Assembly (NCBI GenBank): GCA_013286305.1
Contig: JABDFW010000013.1
Coordinates: 1 to 52,317 of the forward strand
Direction of reading: 5' to 3'
Length of the DNA: 52,317 nucleotides
Source of the DNA: Bacteroidota bacterium
Lineage (GTDB): Bacteria > Bacteroidota > Bacteroidia > Chitinophagales > Chitinophagaceae
This document shows, piece after piece, positions 20,338 through 30,237 of this stretch (the stretch's first letter is position 1; every line of letters starts with the position of its first letter). The notes under the pieces are model-generated. The model searched no databases and was not told the origin of the DNA. It saw only the letters and a list, made by a program, of their open reading frames with translations. A program made the position numbers and the translations under genes.

Positions 20338-20862
20338 ATGAAAAAGCATAACGCTAAACCAAACAGGGGTTTTTTTGAAAAATTTGCTACCTCGGTAACC
20401 AGGGCTACAGGAAGTACACCTGCTATCGTTATAGCATTTTTACTTGTAATAATTTGGGTAGCTTCTGGCCCCATATTTCATTATTCTAATGCCTGGCAAA
20501 TGATCATTAATACCGGCACAACCAGCATTACCTTTTTAATGGTTTTTCTTATACAAAAAGCGCAAAATAAGGATTCTCTTGCCATACAGTTAAAGCTTAA
20601 CGAACTGGTGGCTGCGCATGAGTTTGCAAGCAACCGGATGGTGAATGTGGAAGATATGACTGAACAGGAATTAAAGATCATCCAAAAATATTACACCAAA
20701 ATAAGCGAGTTTACCAAAAAGGAAGAAAGCTTGCAACAATCCCATTCAATTGACGAGGCAAATGCACAACACAACTTTAAAAATGAAATGGAAAAAGAAT
20801 TGGAAATAGAATCGGGGGAAAAAAGTGCAGAAATAATTATAAAGAGCAGTGCTAATAAATGA
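20338..20862 (+). CDS. Low-affinity iron permease family protein
   Basis: The chosen start is ATG at 20338, giving 174 residues; the longer frame to 20281 begins with a non-ATG codon. The N-terminal part FEKFATSVTRATGS, two membrane helices (about 28-45 and 55-76, TTSITFLMVFLIQKAQNKD) and NELVAAHEFASNRM are typical of the low-affinity iron permease (Fet4-like) domain. Bacterial members are short and their transport role is unproved. The tail after about 140 is charged and helical. It lies 107 bases after the desaturase. Confidence 0.82.
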   Translation: MKKHNAKPNRGFFEKFATSVTRATGSTPAIVIAFLLVIIWVASGPIFHYSNAWQMIINTGTTSITFLMVFLIQKAQNKDSLAIQLKLNELVAAHEFASNRMVNVEDMTEQELKIIQKYYTKISEFTKKEESLQQSHSIDEANAQHNFKNEMEKELEIESGEKSAEIIIKSSANK

Positions 20863-20935
20863 TTCCCAACTCCTTTTCATAATATCTTGATAATAAGCTC
20901 AAACCTGTAGAAATATTTCTTTACCAAAATGCTGC

Positions 20936-22267
20936 TTAGTTATTAGAAACAGGTAATGATATAAAAAATTCTGAGCCTATCCCGGGCTTACTGTTAAACC
21001 AGATCTTTCCTGACTGAAGCTCAATTAATTGCCCGCATAAAAAAAGCCCAAGGCCAACGCCTTTTTCTTTTTTTGTGCCTAAGGCGGATTTTATTTTTAA
21101 TGAAAATATCTCATCTTGTTTTTCCAACGGTATGCCTGTTCCATTATCTTTAATGCTAATAACGCAATTGTTTCCGTCCCTTTGTGTTTTGATAACTATT
21201 TCCCCATCGTCGCCTGTGAATTTTATTGCATTGTTAAGCAGGTTTCTTACTACCAGTTGAACCATATCCGCATCTGCTTTTATTTGTATCGCCTCGTCAA
21301 TTAAATTCTTTAATGCTATGCCTTTTTTATCTGCTGCGTTTTGTAACATTTCCATAGTGCCTTCAAGCGTTTTATAAACGTTTAAAGACTGTAATTCAAC
21401 TGCATTGCCTGATAGTTGTGATTTTGACCAGGAAAGAAGATTAAAAAGCATTTCCTGGGTATGTTTGGTTAAACTTAAAAGCTGGGTTTCAATTTTAAAT
21501 TTTTCGGCCTCCGGTAATGTAGTATCAGTTAGTAATTCTAAATACCCCTGTATAGAATTAAGGGGCGCGCGAAGGTCATGCGATATTAAAGAAAAAAGCC
21601 TGTTCTTTTCCTGGTTAAGCTCTTCAAGCTCCTGGTTTTGCCTTATGATTGATGTGGCGCGTTGTTCAGCAAGCTTTTTTTCGTTGTAATATTTATTACG
21701 GATATTATTGATGATAAAATAGAGGCATATAATAAAAACAATATAGCTGCCTGCTGTGTCTTTAACACGGTCTGCAGGGCTTGGATAGGTATTCTTAATT
21801 AATATTTTGCCGGAATACTCTATGTAAAGTAAGCCAAGTACCAGCAAAATATGCAGGGTGATCCATATTTTGTGCTGCGGCTGCGGCGTAACTGCGATAA
21901 ATAAAATAAACATAGCAAGAAACCCAAAAATGGTAGGCCCGTTTATACCGGAATTGAGATAATAGTTCAGTAACAGGAACAAATAAGCAAATACACAATA
22001 AAAAATTCCGGCAATATTAAATCTTCTTTTGTAACGGGCTAAATAATACAGGTACCCAAGGATGAAAAAAGAGATCACCATTAATACTGACACGCCAGGC
22101 AAACCAACGTATAAATTAAATGGAATAAATACTATTAAACCACAAAGCGTAATAAAGCAAACGGCATTAAAGATCCTGTTTTCAAGTGAAAAATCTGCGT
22201 CACCACCGATTATGCTTTTCCAGGAGCTTAATATTGATTTTCGATATTTTAAAATGAGTTCGTTCAT
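20936..22267 (-). CDS. Membrane sensor histidine kinase
   Basis: The 443-residue kinase starts with six hydrophobic helices (about 32-190) and no large extracellular sensor domain. A coiled-coil linker (195-222) follows. The dimerisation/phosphoacceptor helix has HDLRAPLNSIQ with His230, and the ATPase domain carries N (NLLNNAIKFTG), G1 (DNGTGIP) and G2 (GVGLGLFLC) boxes. No response regulator is adjacent, so it is an orphan kinase. It is transcribed away from pckA, whose promoter region it shares, and converges on the iron-permease-like gene. Confidence 0.92.
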   Translation of the reverse strand: MNELILKYRKSILSSWKSIIGGDADFSLENRIFNAVCFITLCGLIVFIPFNLYVGLPGVSVLMVISFFILGYLYYLARYKRRFNIAGIFYCVFAYLFLLLNYYLNSGINGPTIFGFLAMFILFIAVTPQPQHKIWITLHILLVLGLLYIEYSGKILIKNTYPSPADRVKDTAGSYIVFIICLYFIINNIRNKYYNEKKLAEQRATSIIRQNQELEELNQEKNRLFSLISHDLRAPLNSIQGYLELLTDTTLPEAEKFKIETQLLSLTKHTQEMLFNLLSWSKSQLSGNAVELQSLNVYKTLEGTMEMLQNAADKKGIALKNLIDEAIQIKADADMVQLVVRNLLNNAIKFTGDDGEIVIKTQRDGNNCVISIKDNGTGIPLEKQDEIFSLKIKSALGTKKEKGVGLGLFLCGQLIELQSGKIWFNSKPGIGSEFFISLPVSNN

Positions 22268-22647
22268 CTTCTGAATTCAGGGCGCTGACACCTGGCGCTA
22301 AAACATAAAATTAGACTGTTTATCGTAAGGCATCGCCAATTTAATTCAAACTTAAGTGATAGTAAGCTTAGTTTAAGATTTGTTACATTCTTAGCTTCAG
22401 GGGTAATTAATTTGGGAAATTTAAAATTTTCCGCAACTTTGCGTTTTATGCGCCCGGATTATCCACATAAAATTTTCTTAGATCAACGCAAACGCTACGT
22501 TTGCCTTATTGTAGCATTAGCTACTGAACCTGGATTATGATCAATTAAGTAATTCCCGCCATTCCACAAAATCTTACAGGTCAATGAAAAACAGTTGTTT
22601 TAATATGATAATTTTTAATAATTTTAAACTAACAAACGTTTGTTAAT
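22268..22647. other. Intergenic promoter region between the kinase and pckA
   Basis: About 380 bases with no gene. It should hold divergent promoters for the histidine kinase and pckA. The only clear element is the palindrome at 22630-22645 just before the pckA start. The rest is AT-rich with no recognised repeat. Confidence 0.5.
22630..22645. promoter_or_regulatory. Perfect 16-bp palindrome overlapping the pckA leader
   Basis: TAACAAACGTTTGTTA is a perfect inverted repeat ending three bases before the pckA ATG. The central CG resembles operators of LacI- and TetR-type regulators. Its position over the ribosome-binding region suggests repression. The cognate regulator is unknown. Confidence 0.5.
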
Positions 22648-24249
22648 ATGATAACACCAGCTATTTCATTTCGCAGGGATGCTATTTCGGCCTCTTTTCC
22701 TTCAACGGTTAATATCCATTACCAGCTTTCTGCAGGCGAGTTAGTTGAGCAAACACTGCATAGGGGGGAAGGCGTACTGAGCAACTCAGGCGCAATATGT
22801 ATTCATACCGGCGCCTTTACAGGCCGAAGCCCGCAGGATAAGTTTATTGTACGGGATGCTGTTACGCAAAATACGGTTGACTGGAATAAATTTAATATTC
22901 CTATAGACGAAAAGGTTTTTTTTCAATTACGCCGGAAAATGTTGCATTACCTCGGTGCAAAAGAGGAGGTTTGGATAAGGGATTGCTATGCCTGTGCCGA
23001 CCCTGCATTTCAGCTAAGCATCCGCGTAATAAATGAAACTCCGTGGAGTAATCTTTTTTGCAGCAATATGTTTCTCCGCCCATCTGAAGAAGAACTGGAG
23101 GATTTTACTTCCGGTTGGCAGGTTATTCATGCTCCAGGGTTCCTGGCTGAACCGGTCAAAGATGGAACAAGGTCACCACATTTTGCCATTATATCATTCA
23201 GCTATAAAACAATTCTCATTGGGGGTACCGGCTATACCGGTGAAATAAAAAAAGGCATTTTTACCGTGCTCAACTATCTTCTCCCCAAAGAAAGAAATGT
23301 ACTAAGCATGCATTGCAGTGCGAATATTGGGGCCAAAGGCGATACCGCAATTTTCTTTGGATTAAGCGGAACTGGAAAAACAACCTTAAGCGCAGACCCC
23401 GCGAGAAAGCTGATAGGGGATGATGAGCATGGATGGGGAGAAGATGGGATATTTAATTTTGAAGGCGGGTGTTATGCAAAAGTGATAGATCTTAACAAAG
23501 ACAAAGAACCCGCTATCTTCAACGCGATTAAAGAAGGCGCCCTGGTGGAAAATACCCTGTTTTTTAAAAATACCAATGAAATAGATTTTACCTGTAAAGA
23601 GATTACTGAAAATACAAGGGTTAGTTACCCGCTTGACTATATAAGCAATGCATTGGAGCCTTCAGTTGGCGGCATACCTAAAAATATATTTTTCCTCACC
23701 TGTGATGCTTACGGAATTTTACCTCCTTTAAGCAAGTTAACACCAGCACAGGCAATGTACCAGTTTATCAGCGGCTATACCGCAAGGGTAGCCGGTACAG
23801 AAGCCGGGGTTACCGAACCCAAAGCCACTTTCAGCGCTTGTTTTGGTGCGCCTTTCCTCCCCTTGCATCCGGGTTTTTACGCCAACTTGCTGGGTGAAAA
23901 ATTAAAACGGTATAAAGTAAATGTTTGGATGATAAATACCGGCTGGATCGGCGGCCCTTATGGCATTGGAAAAAGAATATCACTTGCATTTACCAGGGCC
24001 ATGATAACGGCTGCACTTAATGGGCAATTGGAGGGGGTTGATTATGAGCTACACCCTATATTTGGTATGCTGATGCCCCGCAGATGCCCCGGAGTACCGG
24101 AAACTTTATTGAACCCGCGTTATACCTGGAAGGACAGGTTTGCCTATGACAATGCAGCAATGGAGCTGGCAAAACTTTTCCGGCAAAATTTTGAGCTGTA
24201 TGAAACAGGAGTAAGCGAAGAAATAAAAGCTGCTGGCCCTAAAAAATAA
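22648..24249 (+). CDS. pckA: Phosphoenolpyruvate carboxykinase (ATP)
   Basis: A 533-residue enzyme converting oxaloacetate and ATP to phosphoenolpyruvate, CO2 and ADP. The kinase-1a P-loop GLSGTGKT is at 238-245 and GDDEHGW at 257-263. TGRSPQDKF (58-66) and the Arg-containing substrate segment are present. The length matches the family (520-540). It is followed by fbp after 30 bases, so the two key gluconeogenic steps are encoded in one operon. The palindrome at 22630-22645 is the best candidate for control. Confidence 0.98.
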   Translation: MITPAISFRRDAISASFPSTVNIHYQLSAGELVEQTLHRGEGVLSNSGAICIHTGAFTGRSPQDKFIVRDAVTQNTVDWNKFNIPIDEKVFFQLRRKMLHYLGAKEEVWIRDCYACADPAFQLSIRVINETPWSNLFCSNMFLRPSEEELEDFTSGWQVIHAPGFLAEPVKDGTRSPHFAIISFSYKTILIGGTGYTGEIKKGIFTVLNYLLPKERNVLSMHCSANIGAKGDTAIFFGLSGTGKTTLSADPARKLIGDDEHGWGEDGIFNFEGGCYAKVIDLNKDKEPAIFNAIKEGALVENTLFFKNTNEIDFTCKEITENTRVSYPLDYISNALEPSVGGIPKNIFFLTCDAYGILPPLSKLTPAQAMYQFISGYTARVAGTEAGVTEPKATFSACFGAPFLPLHPGFYANLLGEKLKRYKVNVWMINTGWIGGPYGIGKRISLAFTRAMITAALNGQLEGVDYELHPIFGMLMPRRCPGVPETLLNPRYTWKDRFAYDNAAMELAKLFRQNFELYETGVSEEIKAAGPKK

Positions 24250-24279
24250 AATCAGTACATCATTCACAAAATATCATCT

Positions 24280-25317
24280 ATGTCCCACAACCAAAATATA
24301 TTGACCCTCGACGAATTTACCATACAGCAGTTAAGAATGTTTCCCAAGGCTACAGGCGAGCTAAGTACATTGTTACGCGATATTGGCCTTGCTGCAAAAC
24401 GCATCTATGCCGAAGTAAATAAATCAGGGCTTGCAAACATACCGGGTGCGACAGATACTAAGAACGTGCATAGCGAACAGGTGCAGGCCCTTGATGTATT
24501 TGCACATAACCAGCTAAAAGGTGTATTAAAAAATGGGTTAAGTTGTGCGGGTATCGCCAGTGAGGAAATGGAAAATATAGAGGTATTTGATGATGCAGCA
24601 AACAACAAAAGCAAATATGTAGTAATGTTCGATCCCCTGGATGGAAGCAGTAATATAGATACCAATATTTCTATAGGCACCATCTTTGGTGTCTATCGCC
24701 GCATAAGCGAAACAGGTACACCGTGCACGATGGAAGATTTTTTGCAACCCGGAAACAAGCAGGTGGCAGCAGGCTATATTATCTACGGTTCTTCCACTAT
24801 GCTGGTGTATGCCACCAGGAGAGGGGTTAACGGGTTTACCCTTGATCCTTCCATAGGTGAATTCTGTTTAAGCCATCCCAATATGCAGTGCCCCACCAAT
24901 GGGGATAGCTATTCGGTTAACCAGGGTTATTGGTATCAATATGAAAGAGAAATACAATTATTTATAACACATTGCCAGGAGAAGGGCATGTCGCAGCGGT
25001 ATGTTGGCAGCATGGTAGCCGATATGCACCGCACCTTGTTAAAGGGCGGTATATTCTTGTATCCCGCAACCTACAGAAAACCATCCGGCAAGTTGCGCCT
25101 GATGTATGAATGTAACCCATTTGCTTTTATCATCCAGGTAGCAGGTGGCGAAGCCATTAGCGGTACTGCAAAGATCATTGATATTGTACCCGAATGTTTG
25201 CACCAGGTATCGCCTGTTTTCATTGGCAGCAAAATGCTGGTGGGCGAGTTAAAAAAATACCTGCATCCGGGTGGCCTTCACAAAGTATATAGCAACCCCG
25301 CTGAAATTGAGATATAA
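24280..25317 (+). CDS. fbp: Class I fructose-1,6-bisphosphatase
   Basis: The 345-residue enzyme hydrolyses fructose-1,6-bisphosphate to fructose-6-phosphate and phosphate. The metal-binding DPLDGSSN is at 118-125, SEE at about 94-96, and the substrate loop GSMVADMHRTL at about 247. Length fits the class I family. It is the last gene of the pckA-fbp unit; after it comes 264 bases of AT-rich DNA before the ROK regulator. Confidence 0.97.
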   Translation: MSHNQNILTLDEFTIQQLRMFPKATGELSTLLRDIGLAAKRIYAEVNKSGLANIPGATDTKNVHSEQVQALDVFAHNQLKGVLKNGLSCAGIASEEMENIEVFDDAANNKSKYVVMFDPLDGSSNIDTNISIGTIFGVYRRISETGTPCTMEDFLQPGNKQVAAGYIIYGSSTMLVYATRRGVNGFTLDPSIGEFCLSHPNMQCPTNGDSYSVNQGYWYQYEREIQLFITHCQEKGMSQRYVGSMVADMHRTLLKGGIFLYPATYRKPSGKLRLMYECNPFAFIIQVAGGEAISGTAKIIDIVPECLHQVSPVFIGSKMLVGELKKYLHPGGLHKVYSNPAEIEI

Positions 25318-25462
25318 AGAGCCGGCGGGGCCGTGTATTTATCCCATCTATGGGCATAATAATGCCTGTAATCCACCCTTTTTCAAAAAAATATTCCTGG
25401 GTTCCACTACTCAATTATTTGTTAATAGAAATTGAAAGAGAATTAATTATATATAAATTTTT

Positions 25463-25492
25463 AAAATAGTTATATTAAATCTTAACTATTTT
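25463..25492. promoter_or_regulatory. Inverted repeat upstream of the ROK regulator
   Basis: AAAATAGTTA and TAACTATTTT are perfect 10-base arms separated by 10 bases. The repeat lies about 90 bases before the ROK start codon in a very AT-rich region, a suitable place for an autoregulatory operator. The distance between arm centres is 20 bases, about two helix turns. Confidence 0.5.
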
Positions 25493-25581
25493 GGAGCATC
25501 TTTTAAAAATAATTAAAAACTTTTTTAATTTTTTTAATAAGTTTGTTATCTTTATCATAATATTTGCAAAACTATCTGTTG

Positions 25582-26772
25582 ATGATTGTAATTGAAAACC
25601 CAAAGAAAGCAAGGAATAAGGCAGAGATATTTAAGGAATTATATTTCGCAAATATGATCTCCTGTGCTGATTTGAGTGAGAAAATTGATAAAAGCCTGCC
25701 TCATACAACCATGTTGCTCAATGAACTGATTGAGAAAGGATTTGTAGTGGAAACCGGATATGCACCTTCAACAGGCGGCAGGCGCCCTCAAATGTATTCA
25801 CTGAAACCTGATATTATGTATGTGGTTTCCGCTGCAATGGATCAGTTTGTTACGAGGATCGCTATAATGGACATGCGCAACAACCAGGTAACTGAGATTG
25901 AAAAAGTTGACCTGAAATTAAATGAAAACCCTAACGCACTTTCTGAATTGGCAGACAGGCTTGAGCAACACATTCAAAATTCAGGGATCAACAAACAGGA
26001 GATTGCGGGAATTGGTATTGGAATGCCCGGTTTTGTAGATGCCAGCAAAGGCATTAATTATTCTTTTTTAGAAACGGATAACAGCATAAGCGAATATATT
26101 TCTGATAAAACAGGATTACCGGTTTACATAGATAATGACTCCAGGCTTATTGCTTTGGCAGAACAAAGATTTGGACTGGCACGTAACAGGCAAAATGCGA
26201 TGATCATTAATATAGGATGGGGTATAGGCCTGGGTTTGGTAATGGAGGGCAAATTATTTAAAGGCAATAATGGTTTCGCGGGCGAGTTTAGCCACATACC
26301 GCTTTTTACAAACAACAAATTATGCAGTTGTGGAAAAACCGGGTGTCTTGAAACGGAAAGTTCGCTTTTTATCATCGTGGAAAAAGCGCGTGAAGGCATT
26401 GCAAATGGCAGGTTATCATCCATTAAAACCCACAAATTAGATTCGGAACTCGTTGATGAAGCATTTGAGGCAATAAGGTCTGCTGCTGTTAAAGGGGATA
26501 AATTCTCGGTGGAGCTTTTTTCTGAAGCAGGATATAATATTGGCCGCGGCCTTGCTATTTTAATTCACCTGCTTAACCCTGAAACAATTGTATTGAGTGG
26601 AAGAGGTTCTTTGGCTGGTAAAATATGGCTTGCTCCTATACAGCAGGCATTGAACGAACAATGCATACCAATACTGGCGAAAAACACAACGATAGAAATG
26701 TCTGAATTGGGTTATGATGCAGAGTTAATAGGCAGTGCAGCCCTGGTAATGGAAAATCTTGAAAAAGTATAA
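25582..26772 (+). CDS. ROK-family transcriptional regulator
   Basis: A 396-residue regulator with ATG at 25582; the frame extends to a TTG at 25564, which is less likely. Residues 10-75 form a winged helix (AEIFKELYFANMISCADLSEKIDKS). The ROK sugar-kinase-like domain (about 80-395) contains the GIGIGMPG segment, DNDSR, and a zinc motif (SHIPL...CSCGKTGCLE). It probably senses a sugar or sugar derivative. The SusC gene follows in the same direction, as is typical when such a regulator controls a glycan-uptake locus. Confidence 0.9.
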   Translation: MIVIENPKKARNKAEIFKELYFANMISCADLSEKIDKSLPHTTMLLNELIEKGFVVETGYAPSTGGRRPQMYSLKPDIMYVVSAAMDQFVTRIAIMDMRNNQVTEIEKVDLKLNENPNALSELADRLEQHIQNSGINKQEIAGIGIGMPGFVDASKGINYSFLETDNSISEYISDKTGLPVYIDNDSRLIALAEQRFGLARNRQNAMIINIGWGIGLGLVMEGKLFKGNNGFAGEFSHIPLFTNNKLCSCGKTGCLETESSLFIIVEKAREGIANGRLSSIKTHKLDSELVDEAFEAIRSAAVKGDKFSVELFSEAGYNIGRGLAILIHLLNPETIVLSGRGSLAGKIWLAPIQQALNEQCIPILAKNTTIEMSELGYDAELIGSAALVMENLEKV

Positions 26773-26800
26773 GCAGGCATTAGTATAAATAAGAGTTACG

Positions 26801-26816
26801 GCCATTTTATAATGGC
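26801..26816. promoter_or_regulatory. Short hairpin between the ROK and SusC genes
   Basis: GCCATT and AATGGC are perfect arms around TTAT, 28 bases after the ROK stop and 45 bases before the SusC ATG. It may be an operator, an attenuator or a weak terminator. Confidence 0.4.
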
Positions 26817-26860
26817 TGCGATACCCGGAGTATATCACAATTAACACAAAACCAAACGTT

Positions 26861-29800
26861 ATGCAGAAAAACACAATGCGATTAATGCTTTTTATGTTGT
26901 TAAGCATTTTAAGCATAGCCGCAATTGCCCAAACACGGCAATTGACCGGCACTGTCACCGATCCCAAATCGAACGCGCCATTAGCTTCGGTAACGGTGAA
27001 AGTAAAAGACAAAAATATTCAAACCATCACAGGCGACGGAGGCCAGTTCTCTCTCAATGTACCAACGGGCAAAGTTGTGCTTGAATTTTCTTACGTAGGT
27101 TATACAACAAAAGAAATTATCGTAGCAGCCGGCGAAACGGATCTTGCAATAACGCTTGAAGAAACCGGCGGCGGTAATTTAAACGAGGTGGTAGTAACGG
27201 CCTTAGGCGTTAAAAGAAGCCCACGTGCACTGGGTTATACAACGCAACAGGTAGTGGGAACAGACGTAGCACGCTCCAATGCCGCAAACGTTGGCATAGG
27301 CCTGGCAGGCAGGGTTGCCAGTTTGAATGTTATTAGCCCCAACGGTGTTGACGGCGGTACAACCAAGCTTGTTATTGATGGCAATAACTCCATTACCGGC
27401 AACAACCAGCCGCTGATAGTTGTTGACGGCGTACCAATGAATAATGATATACCCGCCAATGCGCAAAGCGTAACAAACCCACAGGATTTTGGCAGCCCCT
27501 TAAACCTGCTGAACGCTGAAGATATTGAAAGCTACAACGTGCTTAAAGGGCCTGCAGCCGCAGCGCTTTACGGTGGCCGCGGTGCTAACGGTGTAATAAT
27601 GATCACCACTAAAAAAGGCAGTAAGAAAAAAGGCCTTGGTGTTGATTACACTCTTGCTTATAAATCAATTGAACCTTATCGCTTTATCAGGATGCAGAAT
27701 GAATATGGTGCAGGGGGTATGACTACTTTGAATGCGCCTTATTACAGGAAAGATGCCAATGGCAACCCTGCATTATCTGACGGATGGGACCAGCAATTTG
27801 TTGATGATAAAACAGGCTCGGGCCCCTATGGTGTAAACTCATGGGACCAGGTAAGCTGGCCGGGTAATGGCCTTTCATGGGGACCTAAAATGACAGGCAC
27901 GCCAATAACCTGGTGGGATGGTACAACAAAGAATGATGTGCCCCAGCCGGATAATATGAAACTTTTGTACCAGAACGGTAACCAGCTTGCACATACAGTT
28001 GCCGTATCCGGTGGTGGTGATTGGGGAAGCATAAGGGTTTCCTATTCACATCTTGATAATACAGCCATACTGCCGAACTCAAACTTCAATCAGAACACCT
28101 TTAACATGGGTTCAAACCTCAGGGTTTCTGAAAAAATAAGTGTACAGGTAAATGCATCTTATTTTGTAAATACATATTTAAATGCGCCAATGTTGGGTAA
28201 TGATGACGTTGGCTCGTGGCAGAAAAAACTTTTATATAACTCACCGCGTAACTACCGCGGCGAGGACATAGCAATTTATAAAAACCCGGACGGTACACAA
28301 AATAGCTTATCCAGTTTTCCGTGGGTAGGTAACAACCGTTACCAGGTATGGGATATATTCCAGGATAATGAAACGGTTACAAGGCGCAAGCTGCTTGGTT
28401 CTGCGCAGGTAAATTATGAGGCGACTGATTTTCTGAATTTCATGTTCAGGGCTGGCGTTGATGCCAATAATAATGAAGACCTGAAAGAAAACACACCCAT
28501 TGACCTTAGCGGTACCAACGGAGGCTTATATGCACATGGGCTTAGCCGGGATAATACTACAGATCTCATAGGCATAGGTACATTGCATAAAGACAACCTC
28601 TTTACAAACGGATTGTCAGCCAAGCTTGGTTTTGGCGCTGAAAGCTTTGACAGGGAGGCTTATGGGCTTACAGGTACAAACAATAATTGGTCCGTTGCTA
28701 ACTTTTATTCTTTCAGCACTTACCAGGGCAATCCCAATGCAGCCTCTGAAAGCGGGCAGATCATTCGTAACAAACAAAATTCAGTTCTGGGTTTCTTAAA
28801 CCTGGCTTATAAGAATTATTTGTTTGTGGATGTAACAGGGCGCAATGACTGGTCTTCTGCACTACCCACCGATGAACAGTCATATTTTTACCCTTCAGTA
28901 TCATCAAGCTTTGTATTTACTGAATTAATGCACCTAAACCCGTCTGTACTTAGTTTCGGTAAAATAAGGGCCGCGGTTGCGGAAGGTGCCGTTCCTCCCG
29001 ATCCTTTTTTAGTGAATTTTACTTACAATACAGGTGCATTTGCGGGCCAGCCAACTTCGTCTTTGCCCGGCACATTACCGGCATTTCACTATAAGCCGCA
29101 AACAAATACTACTTATGATTTTGGTTTAACATTAGGCTTTTTTAATAACCGTGTTAATGTGGATATGAGGTATTATCATGGTGTTGCTCAAAACCAGATC
29201 GTTCAAACGCCATTACCTGTAACATCCGGCGTAAGCTCGTTGTACGTATCACAGGGATCATTGCAAAACTCAGGCGCAGAAATATCCATAAACGCTAAGG
29301 TTGTTAATACCCGCAAATTCAGGTGGGATATTACACTTAACCTTTCCCACAATTCAAACACGCTTATTGCCCTGGCTCCCGGTGCTGACCGCATAGACCT
29401 TGCAAGCATTTGGGGTTCAAACGGGCCAACTATTTCAGCAAAAGTTGGCGACCAGTTTGGTACTATTTACGGTTACGATTATGTGTATGATCCAAAAACA
29501 CACATGCCATTGCTTGTGGATGCGCCTTTTGGCAACCCGGCCATGAAGGGAACCATGTACCAGTCAACTTCAACAACAGTGCCTATAGGCAATGCAACAC
29601 CTAAGGTATTAGGTGGTATCAGTAATGTGTTCACATTCGGCAACTTCTCTATCGGTACGCTTGTTGACTGGAAATTAGGCGGTGATATGTGGAGCGGTAG
29701 TTATGGTACCATTATGCAACAAGGCCAGTCTGTTGAATCACTCAAAGAAAGAGATGGCGGCGGTTTACCTTATACTACACCCGATGGTACTAAAACAAAC

Positions 29801-30193
29801 TGGGGCGTTATTTTACCCGGTGTATATTCTGACGGAAGTGTAAACACAACTGTTGTGCATTACTATTATAAATACATACCGTATGGCGTATGGAGCAGCG
29901 GTAGCTCATACAGCAACTGGATTGACAGGAATGATGTGGTAAAAGATACCTGGATAAAGATGAGGGAAATAAGCCTTAACTACACACTACCTGTGGCGCT
30001 GGTGCAAAAAACACATGTGTTCCAGGCAGCCACTGTTTCATTGGTAGGCAGGGACCTGTTTTACATCTACACAACAGTGCCTGACCGCATTAACCCCGAA
30101 GGGATGAACGGTGTTGGCAATGCACAGGGTATTGAGTTTGCATCATTACCGGGCGTTCGTTCACTTGGTGTTCAGTTAAGGGTATCATTTTAG
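26861..30193 (+). CDS. SusC/RagA-type TonB-dependent outer-membrane transporter
   Basis: This 1110-residue outer-membrane protein has a signal peptide (1-23, AIAQ), a carboxypeptidase-regulatory-like domain (about 25-105, TGTVTDPKSNAPLASVTVKVKD then GDGGQFSLNVP), and a plug domain starting near LNEVVVTALGVKR. The plug carries YNVLKGPAAAALYGGRGANGVI, the SusC signature. The rest is a 22-strand barrel ending in the aromatic C-terminal strand RVSF. It imports oligosaccharides using TonB energy, with the following SusD lipoprotein as its lid. Which sugar cannot be read from the sequence. Confidence 0.97.
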   Translation: MQKNTMRLMLFMLLSILSIAAIAQTRQLTGTVTDPKSNAPLASVTVKVKDKNIQTITGDGGQFSLNVPTGKVVLEFSYVGYTTKEIIVAAGETDLAITLEETGGGNLNEVVVTALGVKRSPRALGYTTQQVVGTDVARSNAANVGIGLAGRVASLNVISPNGVDGGTTKLVIDGNNSITGNNQPLIVVDGVPMNNDIPANAQSVTNPQDFGSPLNLLNAEDIESYNVLKGPAAAALYGGRGANGVIMITTKKGSKKKGLGVDYTLAYKSIEPYRFIRMQNEYGAGGMTTLNAPYYRKDANGNPALSDGWDQQFVDDKTGSGPYGVNSWDQVSWPGNGLSWGPKMTGTPITWWDGTTKNDVPQPDNMKLLYQNGNQLAHTVAVSGGGDWGSIRVSYSHLDNTAILPNSNFNQNTFNMGSNLRVSEKISVQVNASYFVNTYLNAPMLGNDDVGSWQKKLLYNSPRNYRGEDIAIYKNPDGTQNSLSSFPWVGNNRYQVWDIFQDNETVTRRKLLGSAQVNYEATDFLNFMFRAGVDANNNEDLKENTPIDLSGTNGGLYAHGLSRDNTTDLIGIGTLHKDNLFTNGLSAKLGFGAESFDREAYGLTGTNNNWSVANFYSFSTYQGNPNAASESGQIIRNKQNSVLGFLNLAYKNYLFVDVTGRNDWSSALPTDEQSYFYPSVSSSFVFTELMHLNPSVLSFGKIRAAVAEGAVPPDPFLVNFTYNTGAFAGQPTSSLPGTLPAFHYKPQTNTTYDFGLTLGFFNNRVNVDMRYYHGVAQNQIVQTPLPVTSGVSSLYVSQGSLQNSGAEISINAKVVNTRKFRWDITLNLSHNSNTLIALAPGADRIDLASIWGSNGPTISAKVGDQFGTIYGYDYVYDPKTHMPLLVDAPFGNPAMKGTMYQSTSTTVPIGNATPKVLGGISNVFTFGNFSIGTLVDWKLGGDMWSGSYGTIMQQGQSVESLKERDGGGLPYTTPDGTKTNWGVILPGVYSDGSVNTTVVHYYYKYIPYGVWSSGSSYSNWIDRNDVVKDTWIKMREISLNYTLPVALVQKTHVFQAATVSLVGRDLFYIYTTVPDRINPEGMNGVGNAQGIEFASLPGVRSLGVQLRVSF

Positions 30194-30237
30194 CCAGGCG
30201 CATCCAGTATGCACCCATAATATTTAAAATTTTAGTT

